From NCBI RefSeq assembly GCF_006346325.1, contig NZ_VDYR01000001.1:2195501-2259500 (forward strand): DNA of 64,000 nucleotides, written 5' to 3'. The stretch is from Sphingomonas japonica (GTDB taxonomy: Bacteria; Pseudomonadota; Alphaproteobacteria; Sphingomonadales; Sphingomonadaceae). Below, in pieces: positions 16,990 through 27,000 of the stretch. The notes under the pieces are model-generated. The model did not search any database, was not told the DNA's origin, and saw only the letters and a program-made list of their open reading frames with translations. The position numbers were made by a program, and so were the translations under genes. Position 1 is the stretch's first letter, and every line of letters starts with the position of its first letter.

Positions 16990-18681
16990 ATGATCGATCC
17001 CGAGACGACGTGGCGCACCGCCTATCGCCACCCCGGCCAATGGGATCGGGATTTCCCGCCGCTGTCGATGACCGACCTGTTCGAAGCCTCGGCGGCTGCT
17101 CACCCCGAAAGCCCGCTGATCGAGTTTCTCGGCCGCCGCTACAGCTATGCCGAAACGCTCGATGGTGCGAACCGCGTGGCGTGCGGGCTGGCGCGGCTCG
17201 GCTACGGACCGGGCGATCGCATCGGCTTGTTCCTGCCCAACGTGCCGCATTACATCGCCGCTTATTACGGCATCCTCAAGCTGGGTGCGACCGTCGTCAA
17301 CTTCTCACCGCTCTACACGGTCGAGGAATTGTCCGCGCAGGTCGCCGATTCGGGCACCCGGTTGCTGTTCACCCTGTCGGCAAGCGCGCTGCTGCCGACC
17401 GCGTTGAAGGTGCTCGACGCCAGCGCGATCGAGCGGCTGGTGGTGGGATCGGTTGCCGGCGCGCTGCCCCCGGCCAAGTCGCTCTTCTACCGCCTGTTTC
17501 GCGGCAAGGAAGTGGCCAGGCGCCCCGACGACACCCGCATCACCGCCTTTTCGCAGCTGATCGCCAATGACGGCACCTGCGGCACTCCGTCGATCGATCC
17601 GCTCAACGATGTCGCACTCATTCAATATACCGGCGGCACCACGGGCGTTCCCAAAGGCGCGATGCTGACCCACCAGAACCTGTCGGCCAATGCCCGCCAG
17701 GTCGCCGAAGTCGATCCGCAGCTTGGCAAGGGCGTCGATCGCATCCTCGGCGTGCTGCCGATGTTCCACGTCTTCGCCAATACCTGCGTGCTCAACCGCA
17801 CGGTGGTGACTGGCGGCGAGATCGTGCTGCTGCCGCGCTTCGACGCCGGTCAGGCGCTCGCGGCGATCGCCCGCACCCGCGCGACCGCGCTGCCGGGCGT
17901 GCCGACCATGTACCGCGCGCTGCTGGACCATCCCAAGCTGGCGGCGACCGACCTGTCGAGCCTGCGCATCTGCATCTCGGGCGGCGCGCCGCTTCCGGCC
18001 GAACTCAAGACGCGGTTCGAGGCCATCACCGGCGCGGCGCTGGTGGAAGGCTATGGCCTTTCCGAAAGCTCGGGCGTGGTTTCGACCAATCCGTACGAGG
18101 CGGCCAACAAGCCCGGCACGATCGGCCAGCCGATCCCGGCGACGCGCATTCGCCTGGTCGACAAGGAGGACGCCACCCGGCCCGCGCCCAATGGCGAGCC
18201 GGGCGAGATCGTCGTGGCGGGGCCGCAGATCATGCTCGGATATTGGAACCGCGCCGATGCCGACGCCGAGACTTTCGTGTCCGATTCCGCCGGCACGCGG
18301 TGGCTGCGTACCGGCGATGTCGGCACCATCGATGCCGATGGCTTCGTCCGCATCGTCGATCGGCTGAAGGACATGATCGCGGTCGGCGGCTTCAAGGTGT
18401 TTCCCAGCCAGATCGAGGCGATCCTGTATCGCCACCCCGCGGTGCGCGAGACGCTGGTGATCGGCATCCCCGACACGTATCGCGGCGAAGTGCCGCGCGC
18501 CTATGTCACGCTCGAGGAGGGCTCCAACGCGACCGGCGCGGAGGTTCGCGACTGGCTCAATCCGCTGCTCGGCAAGCACGAGCGGGTCGATGCAGTGGTC
18601 GTGCGGCTGGCACTGCCCAAGACGATGATCGGGAAATTGAGCCGCAAGGATCTGGTGGCGGAGATAATGGCGGAGGGGTGA
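16990..18681 (+). CDS. Long-chain fatty-acid-CoA ligase (FadD-like)
   Basis: 563 residues of the adenylate-forming superfamily: AMP-binding loop YTGGTTGVPKG near 217, GYGLSESSG near 355, the hinge region VDRLKDMIAVGGF near 456, and the C-terminal catalytic lysine in GKLSRKDL near 550. It activates fatty acids to acyl-CoA using ATP at the inner membrane face. Length and motifs match FadD; exact chain length preference cannot be read. No ribosome site precedes the ATG, whereas a promoter-like sequence runs up to it, suggesting leaderless translation. The closest beta-oxidation genes in the window are 20 kb away. Confidence 0.88.
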   Translation: MIDPETTWRTAYRHPGQWDRDFPPLSMTDLFEASAAAHPESPLIEFLGRRYSYAETLDGANRVACGLARLGYGPGDRIGLFLPNVPHYIAAYYGILKLGATVVNFSPLYTVEELSAQVADSGTRLLFTLSASALLPTALKVLDASAIERLVVGSVAGALPPAKSLFYRLFRGKEVARRPDDTRITAFSQLIANDGTCGTPSIDPLNDVALIQYTGGTTGVPKGAMLTHQNLSANARQVAEVDPQLGKGVDRILGVLPMFHVFANTCVLNRTVVTGGEIVLLPRFDAGQALAAIARTRATALPGVPTMYRALLDHPKLAATDLSSLRICISGGAPLPAELKTRFEAITGAALVEGYGLSESSGVVSTNPYEAANKPGTIGQPIPATRIRLVDKEDATRPAPNGEPGEIVVAGPQIMLGYWNRADADAETFVSDSAGTRWLRTGDVGTIDADGFVRIVDRLKDMIAVGGFKVFPSQIEAILYRHPAVRETLVIGIPDTYRGEVPRAYVTLEEGSNATGAEVRDWLNPLLGKHERVDAVVVRLALPKTMIGKLSRKDLVAEIMAEG

Positions 18682-18737
18682 TCGGGTTCGTCACGACTTC
18701 TTGATCCGCGGGTCCCGAGCCCCTCGGCACGAACGGG

Positions 18738-19601
18738 TTAAGGGCGTGCCCATTCGCTGAGCAGCGTGTGCGCGATCGCATATTCCGGCGGCGCCACGAA
18801 CCGGCCCTGCTCGCCGCGCAATACCGCGCACACCTCATCGCGGCTCGCCCACAGCGCATCCTCCAATTCGGTCGCATCGATCGTCAGAGCGGTATCTTCC
18901 GCCATGCCGATGCATGCGATCATCAGCGATGAGGGGAACGGCCAGGGCTGGCTGGCGACATAGCGGATGTGCGACACGCGCACGCCGGCTTCCTCCCACG
19001 TCTCGCGCGCGACGGCTTCCTCGATCGATTCGCCCGGCTCGACAAAGCCGGCCAGCGCCGAATAGCGCCCCTCCGGCCAGCCCTTGCCGCGTCCCAGCAG
19101 CACCTGGTCGCCATGTTCGGCAAGCATGATCACGACCGGGTCGGTGCGCGGGAAATGCTGCGCGCCACACCCTTTGCATTGCCGCCCCCAACCACCCTTG
19201 AACGCATCCGTCGGCTGTCCACAATTCGCGCAGAAACGATGCCGCGCGTGCCAGTCGACCACGCTGCGCGCGGCGGCATAGAGCGCCATTTCCTCGCGCG
19301 GCAGGCTGGCGAGCAGCGTCATAAGCGCCGACGGGCGCGCGCCGGTCGGACGCAGCGCCTGCGGCACGGCGGCGAAATGCGGCTTTTCGCCGATCAGCCC
19401 GAGCAGCACGAGGTCGGCGTCGCCGGGCGCGTTGGCAAGGCTGGTCCACACCAGGCGCCCGTTCTCGACACGCGGATCGAGGCCGTCGAGCACCAGCAGG
19501 CGCGCGCGCCAGTCGCGCATCGCTGCCGCCAGGCCATCGGGATCACCACGCAGATGGTCGGCGCGGTCGATCGTAGCGCCGGTAAACCCGGGTGCAATCA
19601 C
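18738..19601 (-). CDS. nudC: NAD(+) diphosphatase / RNA decapping hydrolase NudC
   Basis: 287 residues. The zinc ribbon C-x2-C...C-x2-C (FCANCGQPTD..QCKGCG) lies in the middle, followed by the Nudix box G-x5-E-x7-R-E-x2-E-E (GFVEPGESIEEAVARETWEEAG) and the NudC-specific SQPWPFPSSLM. NudC hydrolyses NAD(H) to NMN(H) and AMP and removes NAD caps from RNA. The GTG at 19601 is preferred because it overlaps the preceding gene's stop (GTGA). It is the third gene of the mutY > serine hydrolase > nudC chain, so an oxidative-damage or nucleotide-hygiene theme is plausible. Confidence 0.92.
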   Translation of the reverse strand: MIAPGFTGATIDRADHLRGDPDGLAAAMRDWRARLLVLDGLDPRVENGRLVWTSLANAPGDADLVLLGLIGEKPHFAAVPQALRPTGARPSALMTLLASLPREEMALYAAARSVVDWHARHRFCANCGQPTDAFKGGWGRQCKGCGAQHFPRTDPVVIMLAEHGDQVLLGRGKGWPEGRYSALAGFVEPGESIEEAVARETWEEAGVRVSHIRYVASQPWPFPSSLMIACIGMAEDTALTIDATELEDALWASRDEVCAVLRGEQGRFVAPPEYAIAHTLLSEWARP

Positions 19602-20914
19602 TGCTGCAGTTCGGAATAGACCGCGTTGGTGACATCGGCGCGCAGCGGCCATTTGTCGGCGGGGAAGTAATTGACCATCGCCGTGCCGCGCACGCCGTGC
19701 TTGGGATCGACCCAGGCGATCGTGCCTGCCGCGCCGCCCCAGCCATAGGTTCCCGCGCCGGGCCCGCCCGGCACATCTTCCAGATACACCGATCCGCCAG
19801 CGCCGAAGCCCATCTTGGGCCCCTTCGTGCCGCCGGTTCCGGCATCGACCCCGCCGAATGTCACGCCAGCGGGCAACAGGTCGGACATCGCGGTCGCGAC
19901 CGTCTCGGCCTTCATCACGCGCGTGCCGTCCAGCTCGCCGCCATTGGCCAGCATGTGCAGGAAGCGGTCATAATCCTTTGCCGACATCACCAGCCCGGCG
20001 CCGCCATAGGCGAAGCTCGGCGGCTGCAGATAGACCGAGGTCGCGGCCGGATCGAACGGCACGAGATTGTCGCCGACAAAGGCGTAGTTGCTCGCGAGCC
20101 GCCCCACCTCGCTGGCGGGAACGGTCCAGTAGGTCGATGCCATACCGAGCGGATCGAGCAGCCGCGTCTTGACGAAGCGCTCGAACGGCATGCCGCTGGC
20201 GACCTCGATCACCGCGCCCAGCACGTCGAGCCCGATCGAATAGCTCCATTCGGTACCCGGTTCGGCGATCAGCGGCAGCGACGCGGTGCGGTTGGCGAAC
20301 TCGACCAGCGATTTGGGCCGCACCGCCGCCATCTGCGCTTCCATTTGCGCGTTGACCGCACCGGGCAGGATGCCGAGCCGCTCATATTCCTTGAGCAGCG
20401 GTCCCTTGGTGACGATCGAATAGCCCAGCCCCGCCGTGTGCGTCAGCAGATGGCGGACCGTGATCGGCGTCTTCGCCGGACGGCTCGCCAGCCCCGAGGC
20501 GGGGTCGGTCAGCACCTTCATGTTCTTGAACGCCGGGATGATCTCCGCAATCGGCTGGTCGAGGCGCAGCTTGCCGTCTTCGATCAGCAGCATCGCCGCC
20601 ATGCCGGTGATCGGCTTGGTCATCGAATAGACGCGCCACAGGGTGTCGGCAGTGACGTCAGCAGCACCGGCTTCGGCGGCGACACTGCCCGCGGCGATGA
20701 TCGTCGGGTTCACATCGCCGCACCCCCAGGCAATGACGATTCCGGGTGCCATTCGCTCCTTGATATAGCGGTCGGCGAGCGCCATCGGCGCGGGCAGGCG
20801 CTCCATCATGCTTTGCGGAGTTGGGGGAGCGGGGCATCGCTGCTGCGCTGCCGCCGGCGCGGCGAACGCCAGCGCGACTGTGATCATGCCCGACATTCTG
20901 CCGATCATCGTCAT
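19598..20914 (-). CDS. Secreted serine hydrolase, beta-lactamase/esterase family (class C-like)
   Basis: 438 residues with a signal peptide ending at PAAAQQ (about residue 25). The catalytic S-x-x-K is SMTK near residue 95, within LWRVYSMTKPITGMAAM, and the second motif position is Tyr in WSYSIGLDVLG. The family includes EstB-type esterases, D-aminopeptidases and class C beta-lactamase relatives; the exact substrate cannot be deduced. The ATG overlaps the mutY stop (ATGA) and follows an AGGA site. The export signal points to a periplasmic or secreted enzyme. A resistance role should not be assumed from fold alone. Confidence 0.85.
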   Translation of the reverse strand: MTMIGRMSGMITVALAFAAPAAAQQRCPAPPTPQSMMERLPAPMALADRYIKERMAPGIVIAWGCGDVNPTIIAAGSVAAEAGAADVTADTLWRVYSMTKPITGMAAMLLIEDGKLRLDQPIAEIIPAFKNMKVLTDPASGLASRPAKTPITVRHLLTHTAGLGYSIVTKGPLLKEYERLGILPGAVNAQMEAQMAAVRPKSLVEFANRTASLPLIAEPGTEWSYSIGLDVLGAVIEVASGMPFERFVKTRLLDPLGMASTYWTVPASEVGRLASNYAFVGDNLVPFDPAATSVYLQPPSFAYGGAGLVMSAKDYDRFLHMLANGGELDGTRVMKAETVATAMSDLLPAGVTFGGVDAGTGGTKGPKMGFGAGGSVYLEDVPGGPGAGTYGWGGAAGTIAWVDPKHGVRGTAMVNYFPADKWPLRADVTNAVYSELQQ

Positions 20915-21957
20915 TTCCTGCTCCTGAACACCGCCGCAGCCTTGGCGAACAAGGTCGGCATCCCCGCCGAATCGATCCGGTCGATCGGCCACCACTGCGC
21001 ATCGCCGATATCGGTGTGCCGGTCGATCGCCGCCACCGCAAGCGTGCAGTCGAGCCGGAAATGCGTAAACGCGTGCGACACCTCGTGCTCCAGCACCGTC
21101 CAATCGGCGCCGACGGGAGCGCCTTCCAGCCGCGTAGGCGCTTCGCCCCACGGCCCCGTCGGCAGTGCGCGCATCCCGCCGAGCATCCCCTTGCCCGGAC
21201 GCCGCACCATCAGCACCTCATGGCCGCGTTCCAGCCAGAAGATCGTGCCGTGGCGCTGCGGCTTGGGCTGCTTCGCCGCCTTGACCGGCAGGCGCGCTGG
21301 ATCCCCCGCAGCAAAGGCTGCGCAATCGCCGCGCAGCGGACACAGCAGGCAACGCGGAGCGCGCGCGGTGCAGATCGTCGATCCCAGATCCATCATCGCC
21401 TGCGCGAAATCGCCCGCGCGCCGCTGCGGCGTGATGCTCTCGGCGGCGTCGCGAATCGCGATGCGCGCGGCGGGGAGCGGCGTTTCGATCGCGAACAGCC
21501 GCGCGACGACGCGCTCGACATTGGCGTCCACCACCACGGCGCGCCGTCCGAACGCGATCGCCGCGATCGCCGCAGCGGTATAGGTGCCCAGCCCGGGCAG
21601 CTCCCTCAGTTCGGCTTCGGTGTCGGGAAGCGTTCCGCCATGCCTGTCGGCCACCATGCGTGCGCAGGCCAGCAGGTTGCGCGCTCGGGCGTAATAGCCG
21701 AGCCCCGCCCATGCCGCCATGACGTCGGCGCTGTCCGCGGCGGCAAGGCTCGCGAAATCGGGCCATCGCGCCACCCAGCGCTCGAAATACGGCTTCACCG
21801 TCGCGACCTGCGTCTGCTGCAGCATCACTTCGGACAGCCACACGCGATACGGGTCGGGCATCGCCGCGCCGGGCGGAGCGCGCCACGGCAACGATCGCGC
21901 ATGCCCGTCGTACCAGGCGAGCAGCGGTGCGGCGATCGAAGGGGCCTTTGCGGACAC
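20911..21957 (-). CDS. mutY: A/G-specific adenine glycosylase MutY
   Basis: 348 residues: catalytic Glu in LSEVMLQQTQV near 42, helix-hairpin-helix with LPGLGTYTAAAI near 117, catalytic Asp in VVDANVERV near 141, and the iron-sulfur cluster C-x6-C-x2-C-x5-C near 195-211. The Nudix-like C-terminal domain that recognises 8-oxoguanine is present (about 235-345). It removes adenine mispaired with 8-oxoG. The start is GTG at 21957, divergent from the DUF721 gene with only 27 bases between starts, so promoters overlap. It is the first gene of a three-gene coupled chain. Confidence 0.95.
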   Translation of the reverse strand: MSAKAPSIAAPLLAWYDGHARSLPWRAPPGAAMPDPYRVWLSEVMLQQTQVATVKPYFERWVARWPDFASLAAADSADVMAAWAGLGYYARARNLLACARMVADRHGGTLPDTEAELRELPGLGTYTAAAIAAIAFGRRAVVVDANVERVVARLFAIETPLPAARIAIRDAAESITPQRRAGDFAQAMMDLGSTICTARAPRCLLCPLRGDCAAFAAGDPARLPVKAAKQPKPQRHGTIFWLERGHEVLMVRRPGKGMLGGMRALPTGPWGEAPTRLEGAPVGADWTVLEHEVSHAFTHFRLDCTLAVAAIDRHTDIGDAQWWPIDRIDSAGMPTLFAKAAAVFRSRK

Positions 21958-21984
21958 GTCCCGCCTATGGCATGGACGGCGGCG

Positions 21985-22509
21985 ATGGCGAAGCGTCCCT
22001 CCCCCGTTGCACCGCCCGAGCGCCGCGGCGGCGTGCGCCAGGTCCGCGACCTGCTGCCGCAGGTTGGCGGGGCGGCGTTTCGCAAGTTCGGCTTCGTCCA
22101 GTCGTCGATCGTCAGCCGCTGGGCAGAGATCGTCGGCGAACGCTATGCGCGTGTCTCCGCACCCGAATCGATCCGCTTTCCGCCGGGCAAGCGCGCCGAG
22201 GGCGTGCTCAGCCTAACCGTGCACGGTGCGCACGGGACGATGATGCAGCATATCGCGCCCGAGATCACCGAGCGAGTCAATCGCTTCTTCGGCTATCCCG
22301 CCGTTACGAAAATCGTGTTCAAGGCAGGCGAAGTCCGCCGCGCCGCCGCGCGCCCGGCGCCGGTCGATCGCGCGCCGATCCCGGCCGAGATGGGCGACAG
22401 CCTGCGCGGCATTGCCGATCCCGAATTGAAAGCCGTGCTCGAGGCGCTTGCCGCCAGTATCGCCGCTCCCATTCCTGTCCAGATCCCGATCCTGGGGAAA
22501 GTCCGCTAA
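21985..22509 (+). CDS. DUF721 / DciA-like protein
   Basis: 174 residues with the DUF721 core FGFVQSSIVSRWAEIVGERYARVSAPESI near 30-60, followed by a beta-rich region (GVLSLTVHGAHGTMMQHIAPEITERVN) and a variable C-terminus. DciA, the ancestral loader of the replicative helicase DnaB, belongs to DUF721; whether the alphaproteobacterial branch loads DnaB is likely but not shown here. The start is ATG at 21985; an in-frame ATG at 21967 is an alternative. The stop overlaps the next start (TAATG). Confidence 0.78.
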   Translation: MAKRPSPVAPPERRGGVRQVRDLLPQVGGAAFRKFGFVQSSIVSRWAEIVGERYARVSAPESIRFPPGKRAEGVLSLTVHGAHGTMMQHIAPEITERVNRFFGYPAVTKIVFKAGEVRRAAARPAPVDRAPIPAEMGDSLRGIADPELKAVLEALAASIAAPIPVQIPILGKVR

Positions 22510-23165
22510 TGCGCCAAACCCTGCTTCCCGCCGCCGCAATCCTGCTCGCCGCCTTCGCTGCGCCGCAGGCGACCGACTGGCGCACCCGCATCGCCGCCGC
22601 GCCATCGGGTGCGATGGTCGTCGGCAACCCCGAGGCCCGCGTCAAGCTGGTCGAATATCTCAGCTATACCTGCTCGCACTGCGCCCATTTCGTCCGTGAT
22701 TCCGCGGCCGAGCTCAAGGACAAGATGGTCCGCACGGGCGACGTCAGCGTCGAATATCGACCGATGGTGCGCAACGCGCTCGACCTCGCCGCGGCGATCG
22801 GTGCGCGCTGCGCGGGGCCGCAGGGCTTCGTGCGGGCGCAGGAAGCGGTGTTCGACAACCAGGCCGCACTGCTCGAAAAGGCGCAGGGCTTGCCCGAGGC
22901 GACCGGCACCCCGGCGCAAAAGCTGCAGACGCTCGCGCAGGGTTCGGGTCTGACTGCGGTGCTGGCGGCGAACGGCGTTCCCAAGGCCCGCTTCGACCAG
23001 TGTCTTGCCGATCCCAAGGCGCTCGAGCCGGTCGTCGCGATGACCCGCGACGCGCAGGGCCGGATCAAGGGCACGCCGAGCTTCGAGGTCAATGGCGAGC
23101 TGCTCGCCGACGTCCATGACTGGGGCAACCTCGCCCCGCGCCTGCGCGCCGCCGGCGCCGAATGA
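22509..23165 (+). CDS. DsbA-like periplasmic thioredoxin-fold protein
   Basis: 218 residues with a short N-terminal signal sequence (to about residue 20) and a thioredoxin fold with an inserted helical domain. The active site C-S-H-C lies in YTCSHCAHF near 57, and the cis-Pro loop KGTPSFEVNG near 186. It should oxidise or isomerise periplasmic thiols. The ATG overlaps the DUF721 stop by one base. The DUF721-DsbA-DsbA-smc order is recurrent in sphingomonads. A dsbB homologue is in this window at 44.3 kb. Confidence 0.87.
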   Translation: MRQTLLPAAAILLAAFAAPQATDWRTRIAAAPSGAMVVGNPEARVKLVEYLSYTCSHCAHFVRDSAAELKDKMVRTGDVSVEYRPMVRNALDLAAAIGARCAGPQGFVRAQEAVFDNQAALLEKAQGLPEATGTPAQKLQTLAQGSGLTAVLAANGVPKARFDQCLADPKALEPVVAMTRDAQGRIKGTPSFEVNGELLADVHDWGNLAPRLRAAGAE

Positions 23166-23185
23166 GCTACGGAGAACGACATTCC

Positions 23186-23920
23186 ATGCGTACAGCTTTC
23201 GCCCTTGCCCCGCTCCTCGCACTTGCCGCCTGCGGCGGCGGCGATGCCGCCTCGAACAGCGCCGCTCCCGCTGCACCGGTCGCCGCGGTGACGCCGCCCG
23301 CCGGCCAGCAATGGACCGATGTCGTCAGCAAGACCGCCGAGGGCGGCTTCCGCATGGGCAACCCCGACGCGCCGATCAAGCTGGTCGAGTTCGGCTCGCG
23401 CACTTGCCATGTCTGTGCCGAGTTCGACGAGCAGGGCTTGGAGCCGCTCAAGGCCAACTATATCTCGACCGGCAAGGTCAGCTACGAATTCCGCGATTAT
23501 CTGCGCAACGGCGCCGATCTTGGCGCCGCGCTGCTCGGCGCGTGCGGCGGGCCTGGTACGTTCTTCCCGATCCTCGACCAGATGATGCGCGCGCAGGAAG
23601 GCACGCTCGAGACGCTGCAGGCGCTTCCCGAGAGTTTCTACGCACAGCTCGAAGGATTGCCGCCCGCGCAGCAGACCGCGCGCTATGCCGAGGCCGCCGG
23701 CTATGTCGATTTCATCAAGCAGCGCGGCATTCCCGAACCGCAGGCGCGCCAGTGCCTTGCCGACGTCGCCGCTGCCGAGACCCTGACCAAAAGCACCCAG
23801 AGCGCGACCGAGGAATATGCGATCCCCGGCACGCCGACCTTCCTGATCAACGGCAGCGTCGTCGACAACACGGTCAACTGGACCCAGCTCGAAGCCGCCC
23901 TCAAGCGCGCGGGCGCGTAA
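23186..23920 (+). CDS. DsbA-like thioredoxin lipoprotein
   Basis: 244 residues. The N-terminus MRTAFALAPLLALAAC is a lipoprotein signal with lipobox LAAC, so the mature protein is lipid-anchored through Cys16. The DsbA fold follows, with active site C-H-V-C near 73 and cis-Pro in IPGTPTFLING near 214. It differs from its upstream neighbour in the dipeptide (HV against SH) and in anchoring, suggesting a distinct thiol-disulfide task. The ATG at 23186 follows GGAGAA by about 10 bases; an earlier in-frame ATG at 23162 overlaps the previous stop but would spoil the lipoprotein signal. Confidence 0.85.
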   Translation: MRTAFALAPLLALAACGGGDAASNSAAPAAPVAAVTPPAGQQWTDVVSKTAEGGFRMGNPDAPIKLVEFGSRTCHVCAEFDEQGLEPLKANYISTGKVSYEFRDYLRNGADLGAALLGACGGPGTFFPILDQMMRAQEGTLETLQALPESFYAQLEGLPPAQQTARYAEAAGYVDFIKQRGIPEPQARQCLADVAAAETLTKSTQSATEEYAIPGTPTFLINGSVVDNTVNWTQLEAALKRAGA

Positions 23921-23939
23921 CGGACCTATGAAACCACCC

Positions 23940-24019
23940 CCCCGTTCGTATCGAGCGCAGTCGAGATACGTTGGCAAACCGCCAGCCAGTCTTCTCGACT
24001 TCGCGCGAAGCGAACGGGG
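23940..24019. repeat. REP-like imperfect inverted repeat between dsbA and smc
   Basis: A 27-base left arm (23940-23966) is matched by the reverse complement of 23993-24019 at most positions, both ending in CCCCGTTCG with an inner GTCGAGA, around a 26-base loop. This TCGAG/GTCGAGA pattern resembles dispersed palindromic elements common between genes in sphingomonad genomes. It starts about 20 bases after the dsbA stop and ends 22 bases before smc. Confidence 0.65.
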
Positions 24020-24041
24020 CGATTGACGGCATCCCGCAGCC

Positions 24042-27000
24042 ATGCAGATCAAGCGGCTGCGCCTCACCGGGTTCAAGAGTTTCGTCGATCCCGCCGATCT
24101 GGCCATTGCGCCGGGGCTAACCGGGGTCGTCGGCCCCAATGGCTGCGGCAAATCCAACCTGCTCGAAGCGCTGCGCTGGGCGATGGGCGAGAACAGCGCC
24201 AAGTCGCTGCGCGGCGCCGGGATGGACGACGTCATCTTCGCCGGCACCGCGACCCGGCCGAGCCGCGACTTCGCCGAGGTCTCGATCCTCGCCGAAGCCG
24301 CTGGCGATGACGAGGAAATCGAGGTCGTCCGCCGCATCGAACGCGGCACCGGTTCCGCCTATCGCATCAACGGCCGCGACGTGCGCGCGCGCGACGTCGG
24401 GCTGTTGTTCGCCGACGCCGCCACCGGCGCGCACTCGCCTGCGCTGGTCAGCCAAGGGCGAATCGGCGCGGTGATCGCCGCCAAGCCTGCCGACCGGCGC
24501 ACCATGCTCGAGGAAGCCGCCGGTATCTCCGGCCTGCATGTCCGCCGCAAGGATGCAGAGCAGCGGCTGCGCGCGACCGAAGCCAATCTGGCGCGGCTGG
24601 GCGAGGTGATCGCCGACCAGGACAGCCGCGCATCGGCGCTCCGGCGCCAAGCGCGCCAGGCCGAGCGCTATCGAGCGCTGTCGGGTGACATTCGCGTCGC
24701 CGAGGGCCGCATGATCTTTGCGCGCTGGCGCGATGCCGCCGCCGCGGCCGACATCGCCAAGCGCGAGGCTGCCGACGCCGACGCTCGCGTCACCGAGCGC
24801 GCGGCGATCGTCGCGGCGGCGACCGAGCAGCAGGCGCGTGCAACAGACGCCCTGGCCGCTGCACGCGCTGCCGCGCTCGACCAGCGCGATGCCGCGGCGG
24901 CGGCGGCGCATCTGCTGGCCACGCTGCGCGCCGAGCGCGACCGGCTGGCGCGGCGGCTCGCCGACCTTGCCGCCGAGCGCGTCCGCCTCGGCGAGGATCG
25001 CGCGCGTGAGGATTCGCTGGCCCACGATGCGGCGGGCGCGCTCGACCGATTGGCTCGGGAAGCCAGCGTGCTCGAGGCCGATGTCGCCGGAGCGTCGGCG
25101 CGCATCCCCGGGCTCGACGCCGCGCAGGCCGATGCCGAGCGGGTAGGCCGCGATGCAGAGGTAGCGCTGGCGCAGGGGCTTGCGGCGCAGGCTCAGGAGG
25201 CGGCCGACGCCCGCGTCGCCGATGCGGCGCTGGCCGCGGCGCAGACCCGGCTCGACCGCGCCGAGCGCGACCTTTCCCGGATTGCCGCCGAACGCACCGC
25301 GCTGGCCGACACCGCACCGCTCACCGAACAGCGTAGCGCTGCCATCGCGGCGCGCGCCGAGGCCGAACGCCAGGCGGCTGCCGCGCGAGCCCAACTGGCC
25401 GAGGCGGACGCGGCGCAAAGATCGGCAATCGCCGAGCGCGATCGCGCCCAGTCGGCGCGCTCGGCCGCGCATGCGGACCTCGCCGCCCTCGATAGCGAGG
25501 CCGCCGCGCTCGCCCGGTCGACCCAGCCTTCCGGCAAGGATCGGCTGCTCGACCGGCTGCGACCCGCGCCGGGATATGAACGCGCGCTCGCCGCGGCGCT
25601 GGGCGACGATCTCGAAGCGGGACTCGATCCCGCAGGAGAGCGCCACTGGGCGGGCGCCGAGCGGCAGCCCGGCGACCCCGACGCCGCGCACGGCCTTGCC
25701 CCGCTCGCCGCGCATGTCGAAGCACCGCCGGCGCTGGCCCGGCGATTGGCGCAGATTCTCGTGGCCGATCGCGACGAGGGCCAGAAGCTCGCCGTGGGAC
25801 AGCGATTGGTGACGCTTGGCGGGACGCTGCGACGCTGGGACGGCTATGTCGCGCGATCGGGCGGCGCGGCGGCGGCGGAACGACTGGTGCGGTTCAACCG
25901 GCTGCGCGCGATCGAGGAGGCGCGCCCGGCGGCATTGCGGGCGGTCGAGAGCGCCGATGCCGAACTGGGCCGGATCGACACCGCCATCGCCAAATCGAGT
26001 CGCGATGCCGACGCGGCGCGGCGCGGCATGACCAGTGCCGAAACCGCCGCGCGCGAGGCGCTGCGCAGCGAGGATCGCGCCGCCGCGGCGCTCGAGCGCA
26101 TCGCCGCGATGGGCGCCGATCTCGACAGCCGGCATGCGCGCGTGGTCGCCGATCGCCGAGAAGCGCAGACCGATGCCGGCCGTGCCGCCGCCGCGGTTGC
26201 CGCGCTGCCCGACCAGCGCGCGACACGCGATCGGGTCGGGGAACTCGCTTCCGCCGCCGAACATGCCCGCGCCGCCACCGCAAGCGCGCGCGCCGAGCGC
26301 GCCGACCTCGACCGGTCGATCGCGCGGCATCGCGAGCGACTGGCCGCCGCGCAGGCCGAGGCCAAGGGATGGCGCGCGCGCGCCGGGGAAGCCGCGCGGC
26401 GCATCTCCGACATGGCCGGGCGCGGCGAAGCGCTGGAGCGCGAGGAAGCCGCGCTGCGCGATCGCCCCGCCATGCTCGACCGCGACGTCGCCGCGGCCGA
26501 GGTCGAGCTGTCATCGGCGCGGGCCCGGGCCGATGCCGCGCAAGCCGAGGAGCGCACCGCCGAGATGCGGCTGCGCGAGATCGAGACCGAGCTGCGCACG
26601 CAGGCAGAAGCGCTGTCGCAGGCGCGCGAAACCCGCGCCGGCGCCGCCGCGCGCGCCGAGAATCAGGATCTGCGCCGGGTCGAGATGGGGCGTCTGTCGG
26701 GAGAACGCTTCGCATGCCCGCCGCCGCTATTGCCTGAGCGCGCCGGTTTCGCCGCGGACACCGTCCGCTCCCCCTCCGACGAAAGCGCCCTGCACGAAAA
26801 GCTGACGGCGGAGCGCGAGCGGATCGGCCCGGTCAACCTTGTCGCCGACACCGAACTGGCCGAACTCGACGCCGCGCGCTCCGCCAACAGTCGCGAGCGC
26901 GAGGAGCTCGGCAGCGCCGTCAATGCGCTGCGCGGGTCGATCGGTACGCTCAATCGCGAGGGGCGCCAGCGCCTGCTGGCCGCGTTCGAGGCGGTCGACG

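Noticed and set aside
24117..26330. A 737-residue open frame on the minus strand opposite smc
   Set aside because: It mirrors the GC-rich coiled coil of smc; composition is Arg/Gly/Ala-rich without any family motif, and the plus strand carries a complete SMC.
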